Assembly: GCF_023740735.1 (NCBI RefSeq)
Contig: NZ_JAMRXH010000021.1
Coordinates: forward strand, 1 to 64,000
Source: Nocardia sp. CDC159
GTDB taxonomy: Bacteria > Actinomycetota > Actinomycetes > Mycobacteriales > Mycobacteriaceae
Direction: 5' to 3'
Length of the DNA stretch: 64,000 nt
Shown here: positions 16,697 through 26,341 of the stretch, in pieces
How positions within the stretch are numbered: the first letter of the stretch is position 1
Layout: each line of letters opens with the position of its first letter
Position numbers and translations under genes: made by a program
Notes under the pieces: generated by a model
What the model was told of the DNA's origin: nothing
Databases searched by the model: none
What the model saw: only the letters and a program-made list of their open reading frames with translations

Positions 16697-17542
16697 ATGC
16701 CGAATATGCATCGCATACGCACACGGGTGGCGCGGATCGCGTCGACCCTCGCAATCGCTCTGGTGACAACGACTCTCGTCGGCTTACCGACGTCCTCCGG
16801 GCAGCCGCCCGATGCGGCACAGCCGGATACGGCGATCGTTCCCGGCGAACGGCAGCCGGATCGGCAGTCCCGGGTGTACTTCAAGATCCCGGTCGGCAAC
16901 GAGATGATCCGGCTGCAAACGCATTTCACCGTGCCGCCCAAGCTGCCTCGGGTCGGCACGATGTTCCTGTGGCCCGGCCTCGAGCCGCGGCCTGGCGGGC
17001 GGAACTACGAGCCGATCGGGCTCGGCGTGCTGCAGCCGGTGCTGACCTGGGGACCCAGCTGCGCTCCGCGCAATCAGCCGCCCGCGTACTCGACCTGGTG
17101 GATCGCCGCGATGTACGTCAATGTCGGCAATCACCCGGACTATTCGGGCTGCCGCTCCGGACGGGCGATGGCCGTGCGGGTGGGGGAGGTGCTCGCTATC
17201 GATATCGCTCTGGACCGAGCCACCGGCGTGTGGAAGCAGACCGTCACCGGGCAATCGGGCTCGGTGAACTTCTCGATCAACCTGCGCGACCAGGCGCAGA
17301 ACATGGCGCTGTTCGCCATCGAGCCGTGGAACGGCGCCCGCTTCCCGGGTCGGCTCGACTTCTCCGACACCACGATCACCTTCCGCGACCGCGCCGACGA
17401 CAGCTGCCTGCGCCCGGAGCTGAGCTACACCGGCTCGGGCGGCCGCATCTCGACCCCGACCGTCGACGGCACCCGCTGCCATATCGATAGCATCAGCGTG
17501 AACAGTCCGAGTACGCCGAATACGGCCGAACCGGCGGCATAG
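16697..17542 (+). CDS. Secreted protein of unknown function
   Basis: A 281-residue protein with a basic N-terminus and hydrophobic signal segment (about residues 10-32). It is then rich in aromatic residues and beta structure (MFLWPGLEPRPGG, LTWGPSCAPRNQP, AYSTWWIAAMYVN, the GCRSGRAMAV loop), suggesting a beta-sandwich like the fungal or bacterial lectin/peptidase-G1-type secreted proteins. I cannot assign a family. Four cysteines (APSC-, GCRS, DSCLR, TRCHI contexts) suggest disulphides outside the cell. The ATG at 16697 gives the best signal peptide; an in-frame ATG at 16679 would add six residues. It stands alone behind a strong palindrome. Confidence 0.6.
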   Translation: MPNMHRIRTRVARIASTLAIALVTTTLVGLPTSSGQPPDAAQPDTAIVPGERQPDRQSRVYFKIPVGNEMIRLQTHFTVPPKLPRVGTMFLWPGLEPRPGGRNYEPIGLGVLQPVLTWGPSCAPRNQPPAYSTWWIAAMYVNVGNHPDYSGCRSGRAMAVRVGEVLAIDIALDRATGVWKQTVTGQSGSVNFSINLRDQAQNMALFAIEPWNGARFPGRLDFSDTTITFRDRADDSCLRPELSYTGSGGRISTPTVDGTRCHIDSISVNSPSTPNTAEPAA

Positions 17543-17609
17543 CCCGCGCACATCGGGTCCCGGTGTGTTGTTGCGTCCAGTTAGCTATCGCAGACCGTAC
17601 GGTTGGCCA

Positions 17610-18605
17610 GTGGCGACGAACCAGGTCCTCGGCGTGCGAGTAATGCTGTCTGCCCTGCTATTGACGGTCGCGGGTTGCGCGGCCGATCCGGCGGCACCGG
17701 GCCCGTCCCCGGTTGCCAATGGGATGCCCGCGGCCTCGAAGGCGTCGGTGGCGCCGGCCGCCGTGGGGGCAGACGAACTGGGCGACGTGCCGATCCTGAT
17801 GTACCACCAGCTCAGCGCGGACCCGCTCGGCGAATACGATCAGACCCCCGCGGAGTTCCGTGCCGAGCTGGAACGGCTCTATCGCGAGGACTATCGACCG
17901 GTGACCGTCGCGGACTATGTGGCGGGCGCGATCAACATTCCGGCCGGGACGCATCCGGTCGTGCTCACCTTCGACGACTCGACCGTCAGCCAGCTCGCGT
18001 TCACCCCGGACGGCGCGCTCGTGCCCGATACCGCCGTCGCGATTCTGGAGGATTTCGCCGCCCGGCATCCGGACTTCCCCGCGCGGGCCACCTTCTATGT
18101 CAACAACGAGGCCTTCGGCAATGCCCCGGGCGCGCTGAAATGGCTCGTCGCGCACGGCTACGAGGTCGGCTCGCACACCGCGACCCATGCCAATCTGGGC
18201 CAGCTCGACAGTGCGGGGGTGCAGCGGGAGTTCGGGGAGAACGTCCGCGAGATCCAGACGGCCACCGCGAGCAAGGTGCATACGATGGCCCTGCCGCTGG
18301 GCATCTTCCCCGCCGACCGCGCCCTCGCCTCGCAGGGGGTGTGGGCGGGTGTGCCCTACAAATTCGATGCGGTGATGCTGGTCGGCGCCGAACCCGCGCC
18401 CTCGCCCTACGGCGAGATCGATCGCGGGGGCATTCCGCGCATCCGATCGGGCAAGGGAGAGGTCGCCTTCGACTCGGCCTACTGGCTCGATCGTCTCGCC
18501 GCCAGCCGCTACACCTCCGACGGCGATCCAAACAAGATCTCCTTCCCGGCCCAGCGTGGCACCGAACTCGCCGCGTCGTGGCGCGATCGGGCCAACCCGT
18601 ACTGA
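17610..18605 (+). CDS. Polysaccharide deacetylase lipoprotein
   Basis: A 331-residue NodB-type deacetylase anchored as a lipoprotein (lipobox VAGC, Cys23). The catalytic region begins at VPILMYHQLS; motif 1 is LTFDDST (catalytic Asp pair) and motif 2 is GSHTATH (metal His pair), preceded by ATFYVNNEAFG, so the active site is complete. It should remove N- or O-acetyl groups from cell-wall glycans outside the membrane. The GTG start at 17610 is preferred because it supplies a short leader with one Arg; ATG 17643 would leave too short an n-region, and an upstream ATG at 17565 gives an atypical leader. Confidence 0.85.
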   Translation: MATNQVLGVRVMLSALLLTVAGCAADPAAPGPSPVANGMPAASKASVAPAAVGADELGDVPILMYHQLSADPLGEYDQTPAEFRAELERLYREDYRPVTVADYVAGAINIPAGTHPVVLTFDDSTVSQLAFTPDGALVPDTAVAILEDFAARHPDFPARATFYVNNEAFGNAPGALKWLVAHGYEVGSHTATHANLGQLDSAGVQREFGENVREIQTATASKVHTMALPLGIFPADRALASQGVWAGVPYKFDAVMLVGAEPAPSPYGEIDRGGIPRIRSGKGEVAFDSAYWLDRLAASRYTSDGDPNKISFPAQRGTELAASWRDRANPY

Positions 18606-18803
18606 CGTATAACGCGTGTCAGTTATTCATCGGTAGCGGGGCGCTATTGAACGCTCAATCGAAAGGTTTTGGAAAACCCTTGGCGTAGTTCGCTTCCCGA
18701 GTTGACGCCGGAGTGGGCATATGGGATTTTGCTCACAGACTTCCGTGCGCTCGTCGGTGAGCCTTCGAGCCGGCACGGACCCCGGCTCGAGGAGTTGCAA
18801 CAA

Positions 18804-21302
18804 GTGCGTCTGCGTCTACGGCACGAAAAGCCCGGAGACAGACCGGTTTCGGAGCCCACGACCGCTCCTGCCGACAGGCGGTTGTTCGGCACGCTGATGG
18901 CGGGAATTTTGCGTCCGCGCACCATCGGTGGCCAGCTGTCCCGCATCCTCGCTTTCGCGTTGATCTTGGTACTGGCGCTGCTGACGGTCACCGCGTTCGG
19001 GGCGTACGCGGAGTACCGCGAATCCGACGACACCACCCGCGCGGTCTCGCTCGCCCTACGCGTACAGGACCTCACCGATCAGATTCAGCGCGAACTCGGC
19101 CTCAGCAACGGCCTGCTCGGTGGTGACGAGCGGCTGCAGCAGCCGCTGGCCGAGCAGCGCCGCAGCGTCGACCGCACGCTCGACGCGGTGAAGGGCGTCG
19201 CGAACTCCGACGCGCCCGGCGCCGATCAGGTGCGCGCCGCGCTCGGGCAGCTGAATCTGTTGGGCAACACCAGAACTCAGATCGATACCCGGCGCATCAG
19301 CCGCCCGGTGGTGATCCAGTTCTACAACGACGCGGTCGGCACGCTGAATCAGCTGACCCTGGGCCTGGATCAGGCGAACGATCCGGAGATCCAACGCGGC
19401 CTGCAGGCGTTCTACGCGCTGGGCGCGGCCAAGGAACAGTTCGACAAGGAACGCGGTTTCCTCAACGGCGTCTTCGTCGTCGGGCATTTCTCCGGCGGTG
19501 AATACGGCCAGTTCATGGAGATTCGCGCCACCAAACAGGCGGCCCTGCAAAGCTTCTCGCGCTACGCCACAAAGAGCCGCCAGGCCGATCTGGACGAGGC
19601 GATGCTCGGCGACAACGCCGCCGAGGCGGAGCAGGCCGAGGCCGTCGCGCTGGCCTCCGGCGACGGCCCGCTGGTCCGCCCGGTCGACCCGATGAACTGG
19701 TGGAACCGGATGACCGGCGTCATCGATGCGCAGCGCGCCGTGCAGAAGAAGGTCGGTAACGACGTCCAGGCCCGCGCGGACGATCTGCGCGCGGCCGCGA
19801 CCACCAAGCTGATCATCTTCCTCGTCGGCGCGGCGATCGCCGTGATCGCCATGATCGCGCTGGTGCTCGCCTCGGTCCGCGCGCTGGTGCGGCCGCTGGC
19901 CGAACTCGCCGGTGAGGCCGACGACGTGGCCTCGCGCCGCCTGCCGCGGGTCATCGACGAGTGGGCGCATGCGGTCGACTCGCGGCCCGAGGCGCCCGCC
20001 CCGGTGCGGATGCCGAAGGGGTCGAGCACCGAGATCGCCGCGGTGGCGGGCGCGCTGGATCGCGTGCAGGCCACCGCCTTCGAACTCGCCTCGCAGCAGG
20101 CGCTGGTGCGCCGCAACACCACCGAGTCGATGGCAAACCTGGCCCGGCGCAACCAGAACCTGGTCCGCCGCCAGCTGGGGCTGATCAGCGAGTTCGAGCG
20201 TAAGGAACTCGATCCGCAGGGTCTGGCCAACCTCTTCGAACTCGACCACCTGGCCACCCGCATGCGCCGCAACGCCGAGAGCCTGCTGGTACTCGTGGGC
20301 GAGAACAGCCCGCGGCGGCTGGCCCGGCCGGTCGCGCTGACCAACGTCATTCGCGCGGGCATGTCCGAGGTCGACGACTACCGCCGGGTGGTGCTGCGCC
20401 GGGTCGACGATGTGATGATCGTCGGCGGCGTGGCCAGCGAGCTGTCGCACATGCTGGCCGAGCTGATCGAGAACGGCCTGGCCTTCTCACCGCCCGATCT
20501 GGAGGTCGAGATCTACGGTCGCCGGGCGGCGCACGGCTATCTGCTGGCCGTGGTCGACCACGGCGTCGGGATGCCGCCGGATCAGCTCGCCCAGTCCAAT
20601 GCCAAACTGCGCGGTGAACAGGACTTCATCGTCGCGCCCAGTCGCTACCTCGGTCACTACGTGGTCGGTCGGCTGGCCAAGCGCCTCGGCATCGATGTCG
20701 AACTGAACACCTCGCCCGTCAGCGGCATCGTCGCGCGGATGACGCTGCCCTCGGAACTGCTTGCGGCCGAACAGGATCACCAGCCCGCGACGGTCGAGGC
20801 CAAGGCCCCCGTCACGGTGATCGAACCGGCGTGGGGCGCCGATTCGGTGACCCACCGGATGGTGGAGGCGGAAGCGCGGCCGGAGATCACCGCGCCCACC
20901 GCCCGCGGCGAGGCGTCGCCGCCGGTCCGGATGACCGGGCCCGAGCCGTCCGCGCCCCGGTCCGCCGCGCCCGAACCGGTGACCGGGTCGTGGAACGCGC
21001 CGCGTCCCGCCGCCGATCCCGGCGCGGCCACCACCCGCAACGGATTGATCCGGCGCAACAAGCGATCCCGGGGCGCCGAATCGACGAGCGGTCCGCAGCT
21101 GCCGCGACCCGAAACCGCCGCGCCGCCGCCCGAGCGCGGTCCGGCCACGCAGCGCTCGCCGCAGGAGACCGCCAGCATGCTGGCCTCGTTCCGGGCCGGT
21201 CACGAGCGCGGCACCGGCCATGAGCGCGGCTTCGGCCATGATCACGGACCCGACGATGCGCGCAGCACCCCGACGATACTGACCGCAGAGGAGAATTGGT
21301 GA
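18804..21302 (+). CDS. Conservon sensor histidine kinase-like protein with nitrate-sensing-type domain
   Basis: An 832-residue membrane sensor, first gene of a four-gene conservon (CvnA type). Two transmembrane helices (about residues 52-72 and 333-358) bracket an extracytoplasmic all-helical NIT-like domain. A HAMP-like linker (ALVRPLAELAGEADDVASRRLP), a dimerisation region (TTESMANLARRNQNLVRRQL) and an HATPase domain (ELIENGLAFSPP N-box, DHGVGMP G1-box) follow. A canonical phospho-accepting HExxP is not evident, as usual for CvnA. The last ~190 residues are Pro/Ala-rich and disordered. I chose GTG 18804 because GAGGAG lies 9-10 bases before it; an ATG at 18669 would add 45 atypical residues. 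ATTGA-ACGC-TCAAT at 18646-18659 may be an operator. Confidence 0.85.
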   Translation: MRLRLRHEKPGDRPVSEPTTAPADRRLFGTLMAGILRPRTIGGQLSRILAFALILVLALLTVTAFGAYAEYRESDDTTRAVSLALRVQDLTDQIQRELGLSNGLLGGDERLQQPLAEQRRSVDRTLDAVKGVANSDAPGADQVRAALGQLNLLGNTRTQIDTRRISRPVVIQFYNDAVGTLNQLTLGLDQANDPEIQRGLQAFYALGAAKEQFDKERGFLNGVFVVGHFSGGEYGQFMEIRATKQAALQSFSRYATKSRQADLDEAMLGDNAAEAEQAEAVALASGDGPLVRPVDPMNWWNRMTGVIDAQRAVQKKVGNDVQARADDLRAAATTKLIIFLVGAAIAVIAMIALVLASVRALVRPLAELAGEADDVASRRLPRVIDEWAHAVDSRPEAPAPVRMPKGSSTEIAAVAGALDRVQATAFELASQQALVRRNTTESMANLARRNQNLVRRQLGLISEFERKELDPQGLANLFELDHLATRMRRNAESLLVLVGENSPRRLARPVALTNVIRAGMSEVDDYRRVVLRRVDDVMIVGGVASELSHMLAELIENGLAFSPPDLEVEIYGRRAAHGYLLAVVDHGVGMPPDQLAQSNAKLRGEQDFIVAPSRYLGHYVVGRLAKRLGIDVELNTSPVSGIVARMTLPSELLAAEQDHQPATVEAKAPVTVIEPAWGADSVTHRMVEAEARPEITAPTARGEASPPVRMTGPEPSAPRSAAPEPVTGSWNAPRPAADPGAATTRNGLIRRNKRSRGAESTSGPQLPRPETAAPPPERGPATQRSPQETASMLASFRAGHERGTGHERGFGHDHGPDDARSTPTILTAEENW

Positions 21303-21727
21303 CCACCCACGTGCCGAGCGCCGACCCGCAGACCTTCAACTGGATGCTCGCGAACTTCGTCCGCAACACCGCCGGTGTGCGCGAGACCGTGGCGGTCTCC
21401 ACGGACGGACTGCTGATCGCGATGTCGGAGGGTCTCGAGCGCGCGGCGGCGGACCGGTTGGCCGCCATGGTGTCCGGGCTGTCCAGCCTGGCCAGAAGCG
21501 CCTCGCGCAGCTACTCCTTCGATGGACTGAAGCTCATCATGATCGAGATGCGACGGGGCTTCCTGCTCGTCTCGGCCATGGGGGACGGCAGCTGCCTCGG
21601 CGTGATCGCCGACAGCAACTGCGACATCGGCCTGCTCGGCTACGAGATGTCGGTGCTGGCCGAACGCGCCGGGTCGCTCCTTGACCCGGCGCTGATTTCC
21701 GAGTTGCGAGAGACCTTGCGTAGATGA
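21299..21727 (+). CDS. Roadblock/LC7 domain protein (CvnB type)
   Basis: A 142-residue single-domain roadblock/LC7 protein (FNWMLANFVRNTAGVRETVAVSTDGLLIAMSEGL, then a YSFDGLKLIMIEMRRGFLLVSAMGDGSCLGVIAD sheet in outline), the MglB-like dimeric partner of small GTPases. It begins with GTG 21299 overlapping the kinase stop (GTGA) and ends overlapping the DUF742 gene (ATGA). In conservons it is thought to regulate the GTPase CvnD as a GAP or scaffold. No export signal or catalytic residues are expected in this family. Confidence 0.9.
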   Translation: MTTHVPSADPQTFNWMLANFVRNTAGVRETVAVSTDGLLIAMSEGLERAAADRLAAMVSGLSSLARSASRSYSFDGLKLIMIEMRRGFLLVSAMGDGSCLGVIADSNCDIGLLGYEMSVLAERAGSLLDPALISELRETLRR

Positions 21728-22149
21728 GAGATAGTGATCGCCCGTGGTTGCCGAACCCGGGGACGAGCCCGACAGATGACATGTTCGGCTGGTTCGGCAA
21801 CCGCCCGGGGCAACCCGACCAGGCCGAGGACGACGACTTTGTCCGCCCCTTCGTCGTCACCGGCGGGCGCACCACGCCCGTCATCGACGGTTTGCGCATC
21901 GAAACGCTGGTGCAGGCACCGCCGTCCGCGCTGCCGGCGCCGCTGCAACTCGAGCAGCGCACGGTGGTGCAGCTGTGCCAGCAGCCCAAGTCGATCGCGG
22001 AAATCGGCGCCGCGCTGAAGGTTCCGGTCGGCGTGGCCAAGGTGATCGTCAGTGATCTGGCCGCGGCCGGATACGTGTCGGTGCGCGAATCGCAAGAACT
22101 GTCCATTTCCGCCATCGAGAGGATCCGCGATCTTGTCCGGGCGCTCTGA
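21724..22149 (+). CDS. DUF742 protein (CvnC type)
   Basis: A 141-residue DUF742 protein. A disordered acidic N-terminus leads to the family hallmark DDDFVRPFVVTGGRTTP, followed by a winged-helix-like region (LEQRTVVQLCQQPKSIAEIGAALKVPVGVAKVIVSDLAAAGYV). It is the third gene of the conservon, overlapping its neighbours by 4 bases upstream and 17 downstream. The helix-turn-helix-like half may mediate protein or DNA contacts; its biochemical role is not established. Confidence 0.9.
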   Translation: MRDSDRPWLPNPGTSPTDDMFGWFGNRPGQPDQAEDDDFVRPFVVTGGRTTPVIDGLRIETLVQAPPSALPAPLQLEQRTVVQLCQQPKSIAEIGAALKVPVGVAKVIVSDLAAAGYVSVRESQELSISAIERIRDLVRAL

Positions 22150-22717
22150 CAAGCCCATCGGTCCGACCGCCCCGTCCTCGGTGAAGATCGTCATCAGCGG
22201 TGGTTTCGGCGTCGGTAAGACGACCTTCATCGGCGCGATCTCCGAGATCGAGCCGCTGGCCACCGAGGCCGCCATGACCGAGGTCTCGGTGCATGTCGAC
22301 GATCCCGGGCGGCGCGAGGACAAGACCGAGACCACGGTCGCGCTGGACTTCGGCCGGATCACGCTGGACCAGTCGCTGATCCTCTATCTGTTCGGCACGC
22401 CCGGCCAGGACCGGTTCGTCTTCCTGTGGGACGACCTGGTCGACGGTGCGCTCGGCGCGGTGATCCTGGTGGACACCAGCCGGATCGACGACTGCTTCCC
22501 GGTGCTGGACTACTTCGAGAAGAAGAACACCCCGTTCGTGGTGGTGGTGAACCGGTTCGAGAACGAGCGGCAGTTCGAACTGGCCGAGGTGCGCGAGGCG
22601 CTGGAACTCGAGGATTGGATTCCGCTGGTGGAATGCGATGCGCGCAAACGAGATTCGGTGCGCGACGTGCTCGTGGCGCTGCTCGAGCAGGTGCTGTTCC
22701 ACCGGTTGGCGTCGTGA
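22133..22717 (+). CDS. Small GTPase of the conservon (CvnD type)
   Basis: A 194-residue Ras-like/MglA-like ATP/GTP-binding protein. The P-loop is GGFGVGKTT (about 23-31), switch II is LFGTPGQDRF, and the base-recognition motif is VVNRFE in place of NKxD. The TTG start at 22133 is inferred: GAGAGG precedes it at good distance, and homologues have only ~15-20 residues before the P-loop strand. Translation begins inside the DUF742 gene. It closes the kinase-roadblock-DUF742-GTPase cassette, which works at the membrane like a eukaryote-style G-protein complex and affects development and metabolism in Streptomyces. Confidence 0.9.
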   Translation: MSGRSDKPIGPTAPSSVKIVISGGFGVGKTTFIGAISEIEPLATEAAMTEVSVHVDDPGRREDKTETTVALDFGRITLDQSLILYLFGTPGQDRFVFLWDDLVDGALGAVILVDTSRIDDCFPVLDYFEKKNTPFVVVVNRFENERQFELAEVREALELEDWIPLVECDARKRDSVRDVLVALLEQVLFHRLAS

Positions 22718-22760
22718 CGTAGTTCTGGACGAAAACACTACGAGAGGCAATACTCACCCG

Positions 22761-24542
22761 GTGTTCACCACGCGACCGACCCTGCAGGGCACCTTCGGCA
22801 TGGTGTCGTCGACCCATTGGCTCGCCTCGGCCACCGCGATGGCGGTGCTCGAGGACGGCGGCAATGCCTTCGACGCCGCCGTGGCCGCGGCCTTCGTCCT
22901 GCACGTCGCGGAACCGCACCTCAACGGGCCCGGCGGCGAGGTGCCGATCATCCTCGCCCCCGCCGGACAGGCCCCGCGGGTGCTGTGCGGTCAGGGTCCG
23001 GCCCCGGCCGGGGCGACGATCGAGCACTATCGCGGGCTGGGCCTGGAGTTGGTGCCCGGCACCGGTCCGCTGGCCGCGGCAGTGCCCGGCGCGTTCGACG
23101 CCTGGATGGTGCTGCTGCGCGATCACGGGACCAAGCGGCTGGCGCAGGTGCTGTCGTATGCCATCGGCTACGCCGAGCACGGTGTACCCGCGGTGGAGCG
23201 GATCGGTGCCACCATCGCCGAGGTCGCGCGGCTGTTCGAGACCGAATGGCGCGATTCGGCGGCGGTGTATCTGCGCGACGGAAAGCCGCCCGCCCCGGGG
23301 GAACTGCTCCGCAACCCGACGCTGGCGCAGACCTGGCGGCGGGTGATCGGCGAGGCCGAGGCGGCGGGTGCGGACCGCGAGGGGCAGATCGAGGCCGCGC
23401 GGCGGGTCTGGAGCTCCGGATTCATCGCCGAGGCGCTGGCGGCCGCGGCCGCGCGCCCGACCATGGACACCTCCGGCGAACGGCACGCGGGCACGCTGAC
23501 CGGCGACGATCTGGCGAAATTCGCTGCCACGTACGAGGATCCGGCGACCTACACCTGGAACGGGTGGACCGTCGCCAAGCCCGGACTGTGGAGTCAGGGG
23601 CCGGTGCTGCTGCAGCAGCTGGCCCTGCTGTCCGAGGTGCCGGAGTACGGCACGCCCGAGTACTACCACCGCCTCGTCGAGGGTTCGAAGCTGGCCATGG
23701 CCGATCGCGAGGCGTGGTACGGCGAGGCCACCCCGGTGTCGCTCGCGACGCTGCTGTCGCCGGAGTACAACGCGCGGCGGCGCGAGCTCATCGGCGCGAA
23801 GGCGTCGGAGGAGCTGCGGGCGGGCGCTCCGGACGGCCGCCCGCCGCGGTTCAGCGCGTACACGCTGACCAAATCGGCGGGCGGAGCGGCGATTCCGATC
23901 GGCGCGGGCGAGCCGACCGTGGCCGCCACGGGGGCCACCCGCGGCGATACCTGCCATCTCGACGTCGTGGATCGCTGGGGCAATATGATCGCGGCGACGC
24001 CCAGCGGTGGCTGGCTGCAATCCAATCCGGTGGTGCCGGAGCTCGGCTTCCCGCTCGGGACCCGGTTGCAGATGACGTGGTTGGACCCGGATCTGCCGAA
24101 TTCCCTTGCGCCGGGCCGCCGGCCGCGTACCACCCTGAGTCCCTCGCTGGCGCTGCGCGACGGGACGGCCGTCATGGCGTTCGGCACGCCGGGCGGCGAT
24201 CAGCAGGATCAGTGGAGCACGCACTTCTTCCTCGCGGTGGCGCTGCGGGAGCGGGTGCGCGGCGGGCTGGACCTGCAGGGCGCCATCGATGCGCCGAACT
24301 GGCATCAGGAGAGCTTCCCCGGCTCCTTCTATCCCCGGGTGATGAATCCCGGTGTGGTGGTGTTGGAATCGCGAATCGGAGAAGACGTGATCACCGAACT
24401 CGAGCGGCGCGGCCACCGCGTGACGGTGGGCGGGCCGTGGTCGGAGGGCAGGCTGTGCGCGGTGGCCCGCGATCCGGAAACCGGGGTGCTCTCGGCCGGT
24501 GCGAATCCTCGTGGAATGCAGGGGTACGCCGCCGGACGATAG
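22761..24542 (+). CDS. Gamma-glutamyltransferase family protein
   Basis: A 593-residue member of the Ntn-hydrolase gamma-glutamyltransferase family. The N-terminal subunit signature is STHWLASATAMAVLEDGGNAFDAAVAAAFVL, with GGN. The self-processing nucleophile is the Thr of GDTCHLDVVD, matching the TTHFxVVD pattern, and downstream LSPSLALRDG and FGTPGGDQQDQW match the small-subunit glycine-rich motifs. No signal peptide is visible, so it may be cytoplasmic (YwrD-like) rather than periplasmic. The GTG start at 22761 follows the conservon by 43 bases. It precedes a peptide ABC importer and may hydrolyse gamma-glutamyl compounds brought in by it, although a hairpin separates the two. Confidence 0.9.
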   Translation: MFTTRPTLQGTFGMVSSTHWLASATAMAVLEDGGNAFDAAVAAAFVLHVAEPHLNGPGGEVPIILAPAGQAPRVLCGQGPAPAGATIEHYRGLGLELVPGTGPLAAAVPGAFDAWMVLLRDHGTKRLAQVLSYAIGYAEHGVPAVERIGATIAEVARLFETEWRDSAAVYLRDGKPPAPGELLRNPTLAQTWRRVIGEAEAAGADREGQIEAARRVWSSGFIAEALAAAAARPTMDTSGERHAGTLTGDDLAKFAATYEDPATYTWNGWTVAKPGLWSQGPVLLQQLALLSEVPEYGTPEYYHRLVEGSKLAMADREAWYGEATPVSLATLLSPEYNARRRELIGAKASEELRAGAPDGRPPRFSAYTLTKSAGGAAIPIGAGEPTVAATGATRGDTCHLDVVDRWGNMIAATPSGGWLQSNPVVPELGFPLGTRLQMTWLDPDLPNSLAPGRRPRTTLSPSLALRDGTAVMAFGTPGGDQQDQWSTHFFLAVALRERVRGGLDLQGAIDAPNWHQESFPGSFYPRVMNPGVVVLESRIGEDVITELERRGHRVTVGGPWSEGRLCAVARDPETGVLSAGANPRGMQGYAAGR

Positions 24543-24596
24543 TCGTAGGGCCAACGCGGGTACACAGCGGTTCGGAATTGCCGGATCGCCATACGT

Positions 24597-24615
24597 CGCA
24601 CCGTTTTTCGGTGCG
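24597..24615 (+). terminator. Hairpin with T5 loop after the GGT-like gene
   Basis: CGCACCG and CGGTGCG form a perfect 7-bp stem around a TTTTT loop, 55 bases after the stop of the gamma-glutamyltransferase-like gene and 92 bases before the importer operon. It could terminate the first transcript, partly or fully separating the two units. No U-tract follows the stem. Confidence 0.4.
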
Positions 24616-24707
24616 TTCGGCTCCTCGGGTGGCAGGCGAGGGAAAACGATTGATGAAAAGCTATTTCCAGCGAGAAAAATCAGACTTCGTGAAGTAGGTT
24701 GTAGCCC

Positions 24708-26336
24708 ATGCTCGTTCGCCTCTCCCGAGTGCTGGGACTCGGCGTTGTCGCCGTCGCGATCGCGTCCTGCGCGCCGGTGCAGTATCCGGACCGAAACGCA
24801 ACGCACACCGACGATTTCGGAGCCCCGGTCGGAACGCAATCGGTGCGCGAAGGTGGCGATCTCGTGATGGGGCTGTCGGCCGAGCCCGATCGCCTCGATC
24901 CCACCACCTCCGCCTCGCTCTACACGCGCTATGTCATGAACTCGATCTGCGAGAAGCTCTATGACAACGACGCGTCGGGCAAGCTGGTACCGCAGCTGGC
25001 CACCGCGCTGCCGACGGTCTCGCCGGACGGTCTGACGGTCACCATTCCGGTGCGCACCGGAATTCAATTCGCCGACGGTACGCCCTTCGACGCCGCGGCG
25101 GTGCAGACCAGCCTGCAGCGCCACCTCACCATGAAAACCTCGCAGCGAACCAGCGAGATGGGACCGATCGCCGCGATCGAGGTGGGCGGTCCGGATCGCG
25201 TGGTGCTCAAATACAAGAAGCCGTTCGCGCCGATCACCGCCGCACTGGCCGACCGGGCCGGAATGATCATGTCGCCCGCCGAACTGAAGAAGACGGACAA
25301 GGATTTCGGCGATCATCCGGTGTGCGTCGGCCCCTTCAAATTCGTGAAGCGGGTGCCGCAAACTTCGATCTTGGTCGAGCGCGATCCGCTGTATTACGAC
25401 GCGAAGAAGGTGCATCTCGACACGATCACCTATCGGATCATGCCCGATGCCAATATTCGCGCGGCGAATCTGCGTTCGGGTGACATCCACGTCGGTGACT
25501 ACATGTCCCCACAGGATGTCGACGCATTGGCCAAGGATCCAGGATTGCGTCTGCTGCAATCGAGTTCGCTCGGGTTCCAGGGCATTTACATCAACATCGG
25601 CAATGTCGACGGGGTGGGCAAACCCGCCAAGCAGATCGACACCCCGATCGCCAAGGACGCCCGCATTCGGCAGGCGCTGTCGCTGAGCATCGATCGACAG
25701 GCCCTGGTGGACACCGTCTTCAACAACTGGTACGAACCGGCGTGCACGGGCATCGTGCCGCAGAGCGGTTTCGCCACGCCCGCCGGAACCGCCTGTCCCG
25801 CATACGATCCGAAGCGTGCGCGCGAACTGCTCGCCGAGGCCGGGGTGCAGGTGCCGTATCGGGTGAAGCTACAGGTGCAGAACCAGCCGGACCAGCTGCG
25901 CTACGCGCAGGCACTGCAGGCCAGCGTCGCCGAGGGCGGGTTCGAGCTGGATGTGCAGCCCACCGAGTACTCCACTCTGCTGGACGTGCAGAAGCGCGGC
26001 ACCTACGAGGCGATGTATTTCGGCTGGTCGGGGCGGTTGGATCCGGATGCCAACATCTCCCGCTTCCTGACCACCGGGTCCAGTGGTAACTACTCCGGAT
26101 ACAGCTCACCGGCCCTCGACGATCTGCTCGGCCGGGCCGCGCGCAGCAGCGATACCGCCCAGCGCGCGGAGCTGTACGGACAGGCCGCGCAGCTCATCGC
26201 CAAGGACAACCCCTATCTGTACACCTATCGCATTCGCGTGCTGACGGTGCACTCCACCCGGGTGACCGGCATCGAGGCCTATCCGGATGGTGTCGTGCGG
26301 CTCGGCAAGGCCGCGTTCCTCACCGAGAAGGACTGA
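24708..26336 (+). CDS. ABC importer substrate-binding lipoprotein, copy 1 (peptide type)
   Basis: A 542-residue family-5 extracellular solute-binding protein (DppA/OppA/GsiB type). The lipoprotein leader ends AIASC (Cys21). The fold is indicated by GGDLVMGLSAEPDRLDPTTS, LVPQLATALPTVSPDG, a TVTIPVRTGIQFADGTPFDA segment, DHPVCVGPFKFVKRVP, and IRQALSLSIDRQALVD. It is followed 5 bases later by a second gene of the same family that is very similar along its whole length. The operon continues with two permeases and a fused ATPase. It should capture oligopeptides or related compounds outside the membrane. Confidence 0.9.
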   Translation: MLVRLSRVLGLGVVAVAIASCAPVQYPDRNATHTDDFGAPVGTQSVREGGDLVMGLSAEPDRLDPTTSASLYTRYVMNSICEKLYDNDASGKLVPQLATALPTVSPDGLTVTIPVRTGIQFADGTPFDAAAVQTSLQRHLTMKTSQRTSEMGPIAAIEVGGPDRVVLKYKKPFAPITAALADRAGMIMSPAELKKTDKDFGDHPVCVGPFKFVKRVPQTSILVERDPLYYDAKKVHLDTITYRIMPDANIRAANLRSGDIHVGDYMSPQDVDALAKDPGLRLLQSSSLGFQGIYINIGNVDGVGKPAKQIDTPIAKDARIRQALSLSIDRQALVDTVFNNWYEPACTGIVPQSGFATPAGTACPAYDPKRARELLAEAGVQVPYRVKLQVQNQPDQLRYAQALQASVAEGGFELDVQPTEYSTLLDVQKRGTYEAMYFGWSGRLDPDANISRFLTTGSSGNYSGYSSPALDDLLGRAARSSDTAQRAELYGQAAQLIAKDNPYLYTYRIRVLTVHSTRVTGIEAYPDGVVRLGKAAFLTEKD

Positions 26337-26341
26337 GGCGC

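Noticed and set aside
22359..25559. A >1000-codon open frame on the minus strand across the GGT-like and binding-protein genes
   Set aside because: It is rich in Arg, Gly, His and Gln with no recognisable motif and lies opposite well-supported genes. Long antisense frames are expected in DNA with this GC content.
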